A DNA stretch of 64,000 bases from positions 1,054,001 through 1,118,000 of the forward strand of contig OY969575.1 in NCBI GenBank assembly GCA_963701205.1. Reading direction: 5' to 3'. The notes under the pieces were generated by a model. It worked only from the letters and a program-made list of their open reading frames with translations, was not told where the DNA came from and made no database searches. Each line of letters starts with the position of its first letter. Position 1 is the first letter of the stretch. Positions 9,197 through 17,948 of the stretch are shown here, one piece after another. The DNA is from JALZKA01 sp963701205 (GTDB lineage Bacteria > Actinomycetota > Thermoleophilia > Solirubrobacterales > 70-9). Position numbers and translations under genes: made by a program.

Positions 9197-10254
9197 CTAG
9201 GCGAACCTACCCTGCCAGCGACCGTCGCGAAGCACGTCAATTTCTTGTCCCCGAGAGCGGCCCCAGACGCTCAACTCGTTGGAGCCCAGGACGACGTCCT
9301 GGTGTACGGCGCTGGGGTGATTGGCGCCCTCGCCGGCGGTGTAGCTCCCCGGGATGGCCGTGCCAAAGGCAACATGGCAGTGCGCGTTCTCGTCCAGAAG
9401 GGTTTCGCCGAACGGGCCGCTCCTTGCCGCGGCGACACTGCTGGTCGCGTCAACGAGCGCGAGTTCGCCCAGGAAGCGTCCACGGGGATCCCGATCCAAC
9501 GCCGCCACTACGGGCTCCGTGCTGCCGCGAAGGTCCGCCGGTTCGCCGTGTCGAAACTCAGCGAGAACATTGCAAAGCGCCTCCCCGACGCGTACCGGTC
9601 GGGTCGATGCAAATCGCCCGCGGACCATCATCGGGTCGGGCGCTACGAAGATTTCCTCACACGGAACGTTCGGCCGAAACCAGGTTCCCGATCGGGTGCG
9701 GGCGACTGGACTGACCCAGATTGACCCAGGGAGTAGACCGATCTCGAGGTCAACACCTGGACCTACCAGTCGTAGCAGTCGAGCGACTCGGCCTGAAGCG
9801 CTGCGGCGCGGCGCTCGCAATCGCGGTGGCGCTCAAGCCAGGCGGCCGTTGGATCGTCCTGGTCAAGCCTAAGTGCGACGGCAAACTCGTCCCATAGGCG
9901 GTCGAGCGGGTCACCGTCGCCTCCCAACCCATGAAGCTCCTCGGCCCACGACTTAGTCGGAAGTGGCGCAACGGTCTGCCATCTGGTCCAGCGTCCGTCC
10001 TCATCGAGTGGGCTGCCGCCACGCGGCGTTGCCGCCAGATCGTGAGGCTTGAGGACGATGATCGCTTCGCCGGCTTCCGGTGCTGCGGTTGCCAGGGTTC
10101 TGACGCGTAGATTCGCACCGAGCCTGGCTTCCAGAGCAGCGACGACCTCGTGGTCCGGTCGATCGGTGGCGACCAGGACTTGTTCGCCCACACAATTCGC
10201 TCCGGCCTGTCCGACCAGGAGATCGGCGTATCGCTCAATCCACTTTGTGCGCAT
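9197..10254 (-). CDS. M29 (AmpS/AmpT-type) aminopeptidase, frameshifted
   Basis: Thermophilic metalloprotease family aminopeptidase. N-terminal domain from ATG 10254; the catalytic half starts at GPGVDLEIGLLPGS. Candidate metal ligands are all present: Glu in PCEEIFVAPD, Glu in LGELALVD, His in DENAHCHVAFG, and His/Asp in VHQDVVLG. The first frame stops after LDCYDW at 9763, and the catalytic half continues in another frame; the 1058-base span is one short of a multiple of three, so a single base is missing near 9767. With it restored the protein is about 352 residues, slightly short for M29 (usually 370-410), mostly because of a compact N-terminal domain. No truncation is needed to explain it. 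Confidence 0.75.
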
Positions 10255-10291
10255 GCATTAAAAGTCGGGATTGGCGGCCGAACCTGACGAC

Positions 10292-10819
10292 CTATCGATT
10301 CTCGGAAACGACATCCCACTGCGGCAGCTCCCACCCGCAGATGACGCACCACTTCGGAAATGCCCCCATCTTGCGCACCAGCGCCCAGAACTCCGGGGTC
10401 GAGTCACGCCAGCGTGAGCCGCAGGTGGGGCAGCGAACCTCGGCCTTGGCGATGATGGCCGGCTCGTCGTCGAGGATCACCTCGACCCGATCGTCGATCC
10501 AGATGCGACGGTAGCCGACGCACTGCGCCCAATCGCATAGCGCTGCCACAGCCTCATCGTGCGCACGTCCGTCGTTCAGGAACCGGACCATCACCTCGGA
10601 GTCGTCCTCGCCGACAACGGTGATGTCCGCGATTGCGACGGCGGCGCGAGAGCGGGCGTCGAGCATGCCGTTCCACATTCCCCCCGCGGCCAGCCAGTTG
10701 GCCCAGGCCGTCAGCATGACCCGGCCCTTGCGGATGGTGGCCCGAAACGTCGGATCCGGAACCCCGGTTTCGGCGTCAAAGTCGCTGTCGAGTTCGGGGT
10801 TGAAGTCGTCGTCGGCCAC
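10292..10819 (-). CDS. Zinc-ribbon-containing hypothetical protein (paralogue B), first gene of operon
   Basis: 175 residues. Acidic N-terminus, then a C-terminal two-pair Cys module (CPTC, CVICG) with STPEFWA between and LPQW at the end, matching the 6612-7127 protein. GTG 10819 is supported by AAAGGAG at 10824-10830, four bases upstream, one of the clearest ribosome sites in the region. It is the likely first gene of the operon running down to 6144. Confidence 0.65.
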   Translation of the reverse strand: MADDDFNPELDSDFDAETGVPDPTFRATIRKGRVMLTAWANWLAAGGMWNGMLDARSRAAVAIADITVVGEDDSEVMVRFLNDGRAHDEAVAALCDWAQCVGYRRIWIDDRVEVILDDEPAIIAKAEVRCPTCGSRWRDSTPEFWALVRKMGAFPKWCVICGWELPQWDVVSENR

Positions 10820-10942
10820 GGTTCTCCTTTCTCAATATGTAGTCGCAAAGCGGAGGGTCAACCTGACGTCTGAAGCGGTCGAAGTTGCGGGTTCCAGGCG
10901 GAAGCCCGTCAGGGCTCCCGGCCCTCCGCCGACCTATGCAGG

Positions 10943-11263
10943 GTGAAGGCGAAGGCGACCAAGGTACCGCTGACGATCAGCCACGACCCGGGGATGGATC
11001 TGCTGATCGCGGTCGAATGCGGATCGATCGTCGACGGCAAGCTCGACGACGAATACATAGTCGTCGACGAGCACCTGAAGCTGATCCGCCAGACGCCGGG
11101 GGGACCCGTCGCGGGCTTCGTGGTCGTGGACTTCGCGTCGTATGAGTCGCCCGCGCACGCTACGGCGGCCGATTCCTACCGCTTCGACGTACCCGTCCTT
11201 GGCCTCAAGTCGGCAACGCCCGACGAGATCGTCGCCTCCGCAAGGGCAACCTTTGGCGCGTGA
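10943..11263 (+). CDS. Small hypothetical protein; a fragment of a homologue sits at 23.3 kb
   Basis: 106 residues from GTG 10943. Contains EYIVVDEHLKLIR; a near copy at protein and DNA level (EYIVIDEHLKLIE) occurs in a broken context at 23285-23368. Soluble, no recognised domain. Divergent from the operon beginning at 10819. Confidence 0.6.
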   Translation: MKAKATKVPLTISHDPGMDLLIAVECGSIVDGKLDDEYIVVDEHLKLIRQTPGGPVAGFVVVDFASYESPAHATAADSYRFDVPVLGLKSATPDEIVASARATFGA

Positions 11264-11344
11264 GCCGACGGCCGACGTCGTCTACTTCGACTTCGCCGTC
11301 GCCCAGGACGGCGATGGGGCGGAGGCTGGCCTGGCGATCGTGCT

Positions 11345-11611
11345 TTGGGCGCGGGCGATCTGAAGGCCCACTTCGGGCTGGGCTACACGCTCTGGGAGCT
11401 GGGCCGCTTTCAGGAGGCCTATCGCCACCTGCGCTTCTACACCGAGCTCACGCCCCGAAACTCGTGGGCGTGGTGCTGGCTTGGCAAGGCGTGCGTCAGC
11501 CTCAGCTCAATCGACGAAGCCCGGACCGCGTTCGAGCGTGCGCTTGCGCTCGAGGCCGACGGCAGCTACGCGACCGACGCGGAGGAGATGCTCCGCGCGC
11601 TCGACGCCTGA
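11345..11611 (+). CDS. Small TPR-repeat protein
   Basis: About 88 residues from TTG 11345. Two tetratricopeptide-type helical repeats are visible (FGLGYTLWELGRFQEAYRHL; WCWLGKACVSLSSIDEARTAFERALAL). Upstream bases 11264-11340 also look coding in another frame (TADVVYFDFAVAQDGDG), so the true N-terminus may lie upstream across a single-base frameshift near 11342. Probably a protein-protein interaction adaptor. Confidence 0.55.
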   Translation: MGAGDLKAHFGLGYTLWELGRFQEAYRHLRFYTELTPRNSWAWCWLGKACVSLSSIDEARTAFERALALEADGSYATDAEEMLRALDA

Positions 11612-11614
11612 CGA

Positions 11615-11944
11615 TCAGCCCTTCTCCTGGAGACTGAGCAGCTCGCCCCAGACGTGGCTGTAGATCCGGGCGCGTTCGTGGCCCTGGAGCTCGGCAACCG
11701 CGCCCTTGAAATTGTCGTACTCGATCTCCTCGGCAAGGAGCGCCAGAGCGGCGGTCCACTCGGCCCGCGTCACCACTGCCCGCCAGTGATAGTCGGCGGT
11801 CCTATCCGTAAAGACACGCAGGCCGGGGATCTGCTTCTTCAGCGCCTCCAGGTCCTCGCGCACCCGGCCGCGGACGAGCAGCTTGTCAGCGTCATCGCGG
11901 TGGGCGACGACGCTGTAGAAGCCCTGAGTAGTGACCAGCCACAT
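11615..11944 (-). CDS. Conserved-type small hypothetical protein
   Basis: 109 residues from ATG 11944. Starts MWLVTTQGFYSVVAH and has alternating strand/helix character (DYHWRAVVTRAEWTAALAL). I recognise it as resembling a small actinobacterial family of unknown role without naming it. Convergent with the TPR gene, three bases away, and five bases after the ARPP-1-like gene. Confidence 0.6.
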   Translation of the reverse strand: MWLVTTQGFYSVVAHRDDADKLLVRGRVREDLEALKKQIPGLRVFTDRTADYHWRAVVTRAEWTAALALLAEEIEYDNFKGAVAELQGHERARIYSHVWGELLSLQEKG

Positions 11945-11949
11945 TGGTT

Positions 11950-12982
11950 TTAGCGCCCTCCGCCGCTGCGCCGCGATGAGGGCCGGCGAACTCGCGATCG
12001 GCGCAGTGCCATTGCCGACGCGTCGCCTGCGTCGTCGCTCGGGAAGGCGGTGAGCTGGATCAGTTCGCGCTCCAGCACGAGACCGGCGCCCTCGGAGCCG
12101 TTGCCGTCAAAGCGCAGGTCCTCGCCGAGGCCGATGCCGCGTCGGCGCTCGGTCGCGTTGTCGAGGGCCAGCGTCAAAAAGCCCGCGGCCTCACCGGCGC
12201 TCGGGGCAGTCGTCCTCGGCGCCTTCGAGCGCGTCAAGCGCGTAGCCCTGAACGAGCGGGGCGTGAAGGTCGGCAAAGACCGACGGTCGGCTGACCCAAT
12301 CGAGCACGACGATCCGGCCGCCGATCGCGACCAGTGCCCCGACCTGCCCGTCGCGGACACGGATCGCGTGCTGCATCTCGTTGAGCGCGCTGCGCCGGCC
12401 CTCGAAGACATCGCTCAGCGCCTCGGTCCGGGAGTGGATGTTATGGCGCCCGGCAATCTCGGAGATGTCGTTCCAGACCTGGCCTTGGTCGGCGTGCGCC
12501 GTAGCGCCCGCTCGCACCCGCTTGCGCACTTGGCGCGATTTGCCTCGGCGAAGCTCGGGGTGAGCGGTCTGCGGCGATTCCCTGAAGCTCTCCTGGCGGC
12601 GACGCCCGTCCCAGCGACCCTGCTCGACGCAGCTGACCGGAATCTGCGTGGACTTGCCGGCCCCGACGAGGACCGTTGTGTCGAAGGTGCGGTTTTGCTG
12701 GGCGCCCAGTACCTCTTCACCTTCAAAGAGCAGGACGGGAAGCGGCGTCGGGTTATCGATCACGAGGTCGCGCACCGATGCTCCGCCCTTGAGCTCGCCG
12801 ATCGTCGCGCCCTGCTCGCGGGCGTGGGCAAACGATGAGTAGTCGAGCTTGGGGTCGGGCCCGAAGATGGGGAAGACCGTGAGCGGCCCGGCGACGTCGG
12901 GGTCGCCCAGAGTGAGCTCGCCGTCGATCAGGCTGTGGAGGGGGTCGGCTGTCTGGTTGGTGGGGTTCGTCAAATCGTTCAT
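11950..12982 (-). CDS. ARPP-1 family protein (formerly DUF6569), frameshifted
   Basis: About 344 residues once one extra base near 12195 is discounted (span 1033, one over a multiple of three). Family-like segments: PLTVFPIFGP, LPVLLFEGEEVLGAQQNRTF, an IPVSCVEQGRW motif, a DQGQVWNDI segment, and in the shifted frame a C-terminal GFLTLALDNATERRRGIGLG. ARPP-1 means ARG- and rhodanese-phosphatase-superfamily-associated protein; its biochemical role is not established. Start ATG 12982. Confidence 0.65.
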
Positions 12983-13182
12983 GGGGGTGGAGTCGCCCTC
13001 GGACGTCGATTCCTGACACGGCCTGTCGCGGGTCGCTCGTCAGGTTTCGGCGGGCAACTCCGACGGTTCCCTCGATAACGATTAGAAGCGACCGAGGAAT
13101 CTGGCCCCCGACGTCGCCGGCCCGCCATCCGGAGCTAGCTCCCCAAGCGCGGCGCCGAGCCCGGGCCAAATGGAGGAAGAAG
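12983..13182. other. Intergenic region between the ARPP-1-like gene and a small ORF
   Basis: About 200 bases separating divergently transcribed genes. It should hold the promoters for both. I see no confident -35/-10 pair or repeat, only the ribosome site noted for the small ORF at 13183. Confidence 0.3.
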
Positions 13183-13344
13183 ATGGAATTCAGCAGGCCA
13201 TATCGGCCACTCATCGTTGAGCCGCTCACCGCGGTGCCGACGCCTGAGCGTCCTCGCACCTTGCCGCGAAAGGTCGACGGCAAGCGTTACCTGGATCGGG
13301 AGGTTCTGGCCACAGTCCGCCGCCGCCAGCGCGAGAACGGGTGA
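13183..13344 (+). CDS. Small 53-residue basic ORF with strong ribosome site
   Basis: Translation begins MEFSRPYRPLIVEP and ends VRRRQRENG; rich in Arg and Pro. GGAGG at 13172-13176 lies six bases before ATG 13183, and the stop overlaps the next gene's GTG as GTGA. Both features argue for real translation, perhaps mainly to couple translation of the downstream gene. No homology recognised. Confidence 0.5.
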   Translation: MEFSRPYRPLIVEPLTAVPTPERPRTLPRKVDGKRYLDREVLATVRRRQRENG

Positions 13345-13892
13345 GGGCGCCGCGACGCGGCATTCCGATCGGCGATGAAGTTCTTCTTGCCGGTCGGATC
13401 CGGGGCGTGCGCACCTGGCGGGTCGCCATCGGCTCTTCTGGCATCCGCCTGGAGTCGATGCTCAGAACCGGCTGTATGCCATGGAGATGTAACGAGCCGA
13501 CACTCGCGACCTGCCGAATTCAGAGTCACGCCGCACCATCAGTCAACTGCAGCTGCGGTCTCTATGCGCGGCATCCGTGGCATCCCAAGCGCTGGACCTG
13601 GTCCTTTAACAATCGCGCCGACCGACCCCCCCTGGTTGCCGGGATCATCCGAGCCTGGGGTTGCGTGCATTTGCACGCGGAGGGATTTCGCGCCCAGTGG
13701 GCGGAGCCGACCGTTTTATTCAGACTTCCCGGCGAGGACGGCGACCTGGTCGCTGAGGTAGCGGCTACGTATGGAGCCGAAGTCTGGGAGGTGGAGAGTC
13801 TGGCCGCCGCGCGGGGCCGCTGCATCGAGGAGGAGATCGGCCTTCCGGAAAAGACCGTCGAGATGCTGCTCGAGCACGAGATTCCGTTCTAG
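13341..13892 (+). CDS. Cys-motif hypothetical protein (CSCGLYA type)
   Basis: 183 residues from GTG 13341. An N-terminal strand-rich portion is followed by Cys residues (CRIQSHAAPSVNCSCGLYA) and then VAGIIRAWGCVHLHAEGFRA, a layout seen in a widespread uncharacterised actinobacterial family in which a CxCGIYA motif precedes a strand with W-G. Possible metal binding. Convergent with the ImmA/IrrE gene eight bases downstream. Confidence 0.55.
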   Translation: MRAPRRGIPIGDEVLLAGRIRGVRTWRVAIGSSGIRLESMLRTGCMPWRCNEPTLATCRIQSHAAPSVNCSCGLYARHPWHPKRWTWSFNNRADRPPLVAGIIRAWGCVHLHAEGFRAQWAEPTVLFRLPGEDGDLVAEVAATYGAEVWEVESLAAARGRCIEEEIGLPEKTVEMLLEHEIPF

Positions 13893-13899
13893 GTCCGGG

Positions 13900-14460
13900 T
13901 CAGATGACAGCCCGAAGGCGCCGACTCATCGCGGCGCCGCTGGCGCCGAACATTGAGCAGAGCTTGTCGAAGTCGGTGGTCGTGTTGCGGTAGTGGTGGG
14001 CGATCGCGCTCGCTGGCATCAGCAGTTCGGCCGCAAACGCGTTGGCCTCGCGCTCGATTGCAGGCAACTCCGGCCGCTTGGCGCGGGCCGCTTCGAAGTC
14101 CCCGTCCTCAGGCGCAATCACGGCCCTGCGGCAAAAGAGCGACTGCTGGCCCTCGCGGTGCATGACCCAGTGGCCGAGCTCGTGGGCGATCGTGAACCGA
14201 CGGCGAGGTGGCCACTGGACGCCCTCATTGGCGTTGCACCAGATCTCCTTCGCTACGGGTCGCAGGAGTCCGGACAGGGCCTCTCCCTCGGCAAGCGACG
14301 GGCACTCCGGCGCAGCCGCCATATCGGCGATGTCGCGCACGAGCAGGCCAAAGCACGAATCGACGATGTCCTCGACAGGAACCGGCAGCGAGCGCCCGTC
14401 CCAGACGTATTTAGGAACCGTCTCCAGAATCGCGCGCGCCTGGGCTTCCTCCCACTCCAT
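13900..14460 (-). CDS. ImmA/IrrE family metallo-endopeptidase
   Basis: 186 residues. Zinc protease motif HELGHWVMH (HExxH) near residue 90, followed by a Glu-containing helix ending EREANAFAAELLMP that supplies the third ligand in this family. ImmA/IrrE proteins cleave transcription repressors or regulate stress responses. Here it closes a minus-strand series after a 77-residue protein, a 225-residue protein and a sigma factor, so its substrate may be a regulator made by that module. Start ATG 14460. Confidence 0.85.
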   Translation of the reverse strand: MEWEEAQARAILETVPKYVWDGRSLPVPVEDIVDSCFGLLVRDIADMAAAPECPSLAEGEALSGLLRPVAKEIWCNANEGVQWPPRRRFTIAHELGHWVMHREGQQSLFCRRAVIAPEDGDFEAARAKRPELPAIEREANAFAAELLMPASAIAHHYRNTTTDFDKLCSMFGASGAAMSRRLRAVI

Positions 14461-14492
14461 CGCCTAAAGCGTAGTCGCGGGCGCGGCGCGCC

Positions 14493-14726
14493 TCAATCTC
14501 CGCTCAGGTCCAAGTTGCGGCTGAGCTTGGCGAACCGATGCAGCATCGTCAGCGACTCGGGCGCCCCTGGGCGCCATGCCTCGCTGAGGATCTCGTCGTG
14601 AACGCGAAGCCGCGACGGCTTGTCGTAGAGGAGGAAACACGCCACCATCTCGGCAAGCTCCCAGTCACTTTCCCTGAGCGCGAATCCAAGCAGCGCGTAT
14701 GGGTCGTGTTCAGTTGTCTTGACCAT
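14493..14726 (-). CDS. Small hypothetical protein between sigma module and ImmA/IrrE
   Basis: 77 residues from ATG 14726, acidic, helical (ALLGFALRESDWELAEMVACFLLYD). On the same strand as its neighbours with gaps of 32 and 44 bases. No domain recognised. Confidence 0.55.
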   Translation of the reverse strand: MVKTTEHDPYALLGFALRESDWELAEMVACFLLYDKPSRLRVHDEILSEAWRPGAPESLTMLHRFAKLSRNLDLSGD

Positions 14727-14770
14727 CCCCCACTTAGTCGGGGAAGCGGGCGGGCAACTGACAAGCGGCG

Positions 14771-15448
14771 CTAGCCGCCGGCGTCGGCCCCGCCGGTGAA
14801 AAGCCGGTCAACGTCGTCAAGCTCATCGGCTGACTGGCGTACCAAGTCGTCGGTGAGCGCCTCCGGGCGTTCGCTCGCATACCGCGGATCGCGAATTGCC
14901 GTGCGCGCGAACGCGACCTTGGCAAAGACCTCGTCCTGGCCGCCACCGGCGCCGATCACGCTACCGGCGGCGCGGAGCTTTTCGACCGACGTACGGAGCA
15001 GCTCCGAGAGCGCGGCGAGGACGCGGTCGGAGACACCCTCGGAGGGCAGCGCGTCGGTTTCCATCTGGTGGTAGTAGGCGGAGACCTTCTCCTCTTGCCC
15101 GCTCGCGCCGATTGCGACCGCAAGCCGCTGCACGAGCTCGGCGCGCTTGATCGCCACGCGATCGCGGAGCGCCGGCAGCAGCTCGCTCCATGGGACGGAC
15201 TCGGATGTGACCTCCCACTCACCCCAGCGCGAGCTGATCGCCTCGGTTACACGGGCGGCCGGTGAGTCGGCGAACTCGTCGGGATCCCATTGCGGCCCCC
15301 GCTCGCGCGCGAGGAAGCCGTCGATCAGGACCTCAAGTTCCGCCCGGTCAACCCCCTCGACCTTGCTCAAAAACGAGCCGGGGTCGAGGCGTCCAGCTTC
15401 GCGGCGCTTGGCGACGTACTCGCGAAAAAGGGTGTCTACGTCGGTCAT
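14771..15448 (-). CDS. Hypothetical protein paired with a sigma factor
   Basis: 225 residues, ATG 15448, eight bases after the sigma factor gene. N-terminus MTDVDTLFREYVAKRREAG and a mostly helical body, with no membrane segment and no zinc-binding anti-sigma motif. Position immediately after a sigma gene suggests a control partner such as an anti-sigma or co-factor; that is inference from context only. Confidence 0.6.
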   Translation of the reverse strand: MTDVDTLFREYVAKRREAGRLDPGSFLSKVEGVDRAELEVLIDGFLARERGPQWDPDEFADSPAARVTEAISSRWGEWEVTSESVPWSELLPALRDRVAIKRAELVQRLAVAIGASGQEEKVSAYYHQMETDALPSEGVSDRVLAALSELLRTSVEKLRAAGSVIGAGGGQDEVFAKVAFARTAIRDPRYASERPEALTDDLVRQSADELDDVDRLFTGGADAGG

Positions 15449-15456
15449 CTGTGGTC

Positions 15457-16155
15457 CTATTCGAGTTCGTTGCGGAGTTCCTTGCGGAATCGGCTCGCGA
15501 TCTTGTGCACGTTCTGGTCGCTCATCGGCGGCTGCAGCTCGGGGAACGCTTCGTTGACCTTCTCGGCTGCGGAATTCGCATCGTGTCCGTCAAAGACAAA
15601 CAGATCGACCACTTTGCGGTGTTCTGGACTGAGCTTACGGAAGCAGCCGTCGATTACATCCTCCAAATCCACCAACGATGTCTCGTCGGGCGAGATCGCG
15701 ACATCCGGACCGTGGTACTCGTCGTCATCCCGATCTTCAGGCAGCGCGTCGTTGAAGTTGAGCTTGCGGTAGTGGTCGTTGATCTTGTTCGCAAGGACCC
15801 GCGTCAAAAACGCCATGGCCTCCCCGTAGAACTCGCCCCTGAAGGCAGCCTTGAAGGCCCCCTCGATCACCTGGCCGGCGATGTCCTCGGCGTCGTGGTC
15901 TGAGATGTGGGGCTTGCGCCTGGCCCGGTCTGCCAGCAGGTCGAACTTCCTGTAGGCGAAGATGCCGAGCCCGCGCTTGGCGGCCGCATCGTCGCCAGCG
16001 TGCCGGGCCGCGACTACGTAGTCGATCAGCCCTTCGTCTGAGAGCTTGTCCAGTTCGTAGTCATCCTTCGGTCGAAAAGTCAATCCAGCATTCTCCAACG
16101 GATATAGGTCGTACTCCGCGCTCCGTTTCTGACGCGGCTCCCTCTCCTCCGACAT
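15457..16155 (-). CDS. ECF-like sigma-70 family factor
   Basis: 232 residues from ATG 16155, preceded by GGAGGTG about eight bases upstream. Region 2-like helices (SDHDAEDIAGQVIEGAFKAA; FLTRVLANKINDHYRKLNF) and a region 4-like HTH (LSPEHRKVVDLFVFDGHDAN through VHKIASRFRKELR). Region 4 has an unusually long insert between its helices, so it is a diverged member. An upstream extension to 16344 is possible but lacks coding character. First gene of a four-gene module ending with ImmA/IrrE. Confidence 0.75.
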   Translation of the reverse strand: MSEEREPRQKRSAEYDLYPLENAGLTFRPKDDYELDKLSDEGLIDYVVAARHAGDDAAAKRGLGIFAYRKFDLLADRARRKPHISDHDAEDIAGQVIEGAFKAAFRGEFYGEAMAFLTRVLANKINDHYRKLNFNDALPEDRDDDEYHGPDVAISPDETSLVDLEDVIDGCFRKLSPEHRKVVDLFVFDGHDANSAAEKVNEAFPELQPPMSDQNVHKIASRFRKELRNELE

Positions 16156-16411
16156 AAAAACGCACCTCCATCGATCCGGGCGTTCGCACCTTGGCTCCGA
16201 AGAGGTCGGTTGCGGCAGCGTCATCGGGCCCGATCCCTCAGCCGCTCGTGATGGACAGCACCATTGTAAAACGCCCGTCAAGGCCCCTTTTCGACCGGGA
16301 TTGCTTGCATCTGCCTGCGCATCTGGCCTAATCAGGCTGTGCAAAGCCAGACCATATGCCGAGCTAGGCCTCCGGTCGCCGGCTCGGGGTGATAGCGGTA
16401 GCGTTCATTTG
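16156..16411. other. Divergent intergenic region between sigma factor and GreA-domain gene
   Basis: 255 bases, lower in GC than flanks, between outward-facing genes; both promoters should be here. Apart from the sigma gene's ribosome site I see no repeat or hexamer pair I would defend. Confidence 0.3.
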
Positions 16412-17227
16412 ATGAAGGTCTGGATTCTCGGCAATCCGAACGGGTCATTTCGCGGCAAGTTTCATAGACAAGACGCGTCCAACTGTCCAGGACGAAGGAG
16501 GGGTGAGGAGGACCGAGACGACTACGTCTTGGTCGACCTCGCCGAAGTGCCTGATCGTCAGAAGGCGTGTCAGTTCGGAACCTGCTTCGAGGGACACGGA
16601 AGTGACGCTGCTGAGGTGACAGGACGCGCCGCCGGTCGCGAGGCCGTAACTAGGGTCGAGAGTTCGATCTCAACCTCGGGGGCGAAACGGAAGGAGCCGG
16701 CCCGGACGGATGGCAAAGGGATCGGCATTGGTCAGCGGGTGGAGTTCCGTGACTTGGCTTCGCAGAAGAAAGACAGCCGGATTTTGGTGGCTGGGCGAGC
16801 CTCCACGGGGGAGCTGTCCGCGCAGGCGCCGATCGGTAAGGCCATGCTAGGCAGCCAGATCGGAGAAATAATTCGGATTAATCCACCCGGAGGCCTCGAG
16901 CGGCGCGTTGAGATTCTCGGAGCTCGCGGCGGAATGACCCAAGAGCGAATCTTGGGCGACAGTTCGAAGGGCGAGGTGTTGACGTTCGGGTATGGCGACG
17001 ACGCGGCCTACGAAGAACATGTGAGTAGTAGACGTGGGTACGTACTCGTTGATCGCGGCGGGGGGAGCTTTATGCTTCACATATCTGAGTGCTCGCACCT
17101 ACAGCTCACGGCGGGAAGCTTCGCGCTCGATCGCCCCAGGCGTTGGTCGAATCGGCGGCAGGCGTTGACCGAATGGACGATTGACGAGACGGGAGTGGGG
17201 CCTATTCAGTGTCAGAGCTGTACATAG
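16412..17227 (+). CDS. Protein with a GreA/GreB C-terminal-like domain
   Basis: 271 residues from ATG 16412 (MKVWILGNPNGSFRGKF). A central segment, GQRVEFRDLASQKKDSRILV then APIGKAMLGSQIGE and a strand-rich end, follows the pattern of the GreA/GreB C-terminal domain (PLGKALLGKKVGD in canonical members). There is no GreA coiled coil, so it is not a standard cleavage factor. The C-terminal ~70 residues are distinct (FMLHISECSHL, ending CQSC). It may bind RNA polymerase; it faces away from a sigma gene. Function unproven. Confidence 0.55.
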   Translation: MKVWILGNPNGSFRGKFHRQDASNCPGRRRGEEDRDDYVLVDLAEVPDRQKACQFGTCFEGHGSDAAEVTGRAAGREAVTRVESSISTSGAKRKEPARTDGKGIGIGQRVEFRDLASQKKDSRILVAGRASTGELSAQAPIGKAMLGSQIGEIIRINPPGGLERRVEILGARGGMTQERILGDSSKGEVLTFGYGDDAAYEEHVSSRRGYVLVDRGGGSFMLHISECSHLQLTAGSFALDRPRRWSNRRQALTEWTIDETGVGPIQCQSCT

Positions 17228-17366
17228 GGGGTGCCTACAGCGGGAGCTGGCTTGCTCTGTGAACGGGCTCGATTGTGCGGCCACTTGACACCGGGATCGA
17301 AGGTCGTGGCGGTTGTGCGGGTCCCTAGGCGAAGAGCTGACCTCCTCGCGCCCGCCGAACCTTGCC

Positions 17367-17948
17367 TTAATTGATGACGAGTTCGCCCCGCGCCTGCAGG
17401 TGCGCCAACCTGCACTGCGGGAACAGGCCATGTGACGCGAACGGATCAGAGAGGTCCACGTATCGTTCAATCCATGGCTGGCGATTTCCCCCCAAGAGAT
17501 GCGCGCATACCTTTGTGCTCGGGGGCACCATCGCGTCACGTACAGTGGCGACTACTGCCCGAGTCAGGTACTCGGCGGCGCGCTCCAAGTGCCACCGCTT
17601 CCAGGTTCTGACATCTTCTGGCTCAACGCGGAAGGGCTTGCGGCCGCCGCAATACGCCACGAACCCAAATCCCGCGAGGTACCTCGCCAGTCGCTTCTCT
17701 TGGCCTTCGGCAACGCTCTTCTCGCCATATTCATCCAGGTGGAAGTACAGCTCGGGCCTAAGGCGGAGGGCGTTACGCGCGCCTCGTCCTTTAAAGATTC
17801 TCGCGGCGTTCCGTCCGCCTTTTTGATGGATCTCAAGGCGGTCCTCACGGCGCTTGGTGGTCTCGCCCACGTAGACGAACGGGATTCGGGGATCGACTCG
17901 CTCCTCGGGGTCCGACGATACCTCGATCACGTACAGCCGGTGCAACAT
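17367..17948 (-). CDS. GIY-YIG-like hypothetical protein
   Basis: 193 residues from ATG 17948. N-terminal LYVIEVSSDP...PFVYVGETTKRREDRLEIHQKG has the strand-YVG(E)T-R-H order of GIY-YIG nuclease modules, and an Arg-rich stretch follows. The second half is unassigned. Classification is tentative because the catalytic Glu is not clearly placed. Convergent with the GreA-domain gene across a 139-base gap in which I see nothing convincing. Confidence 0.45.
   Translation of the reverse strand: MLHRLYVIEVSSDPEERVDPRIPFVYVGETTKRREDRLEIHQKGGRNAARIFKGRGARNALRLRPELYFHLDEYGEKSVAEGQEKRLARYLAGFGFVAYCGGRKPFRVEPEDVRTWKRWHLERAAEYLTRAVVATVRDAMVPPSTKVCAHLLGGNRQPWIERYVDLSDPFASHGLFPQCRLAHLQARGELVIN

Noticed and set aside
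9197..9820. A truncated M29 aminopeptidase pseudogene lacking its N-terminal domain
   Set aside because: The N-terminal domain is present in the adjacent frame (9763-10254); one missing base explains the split.
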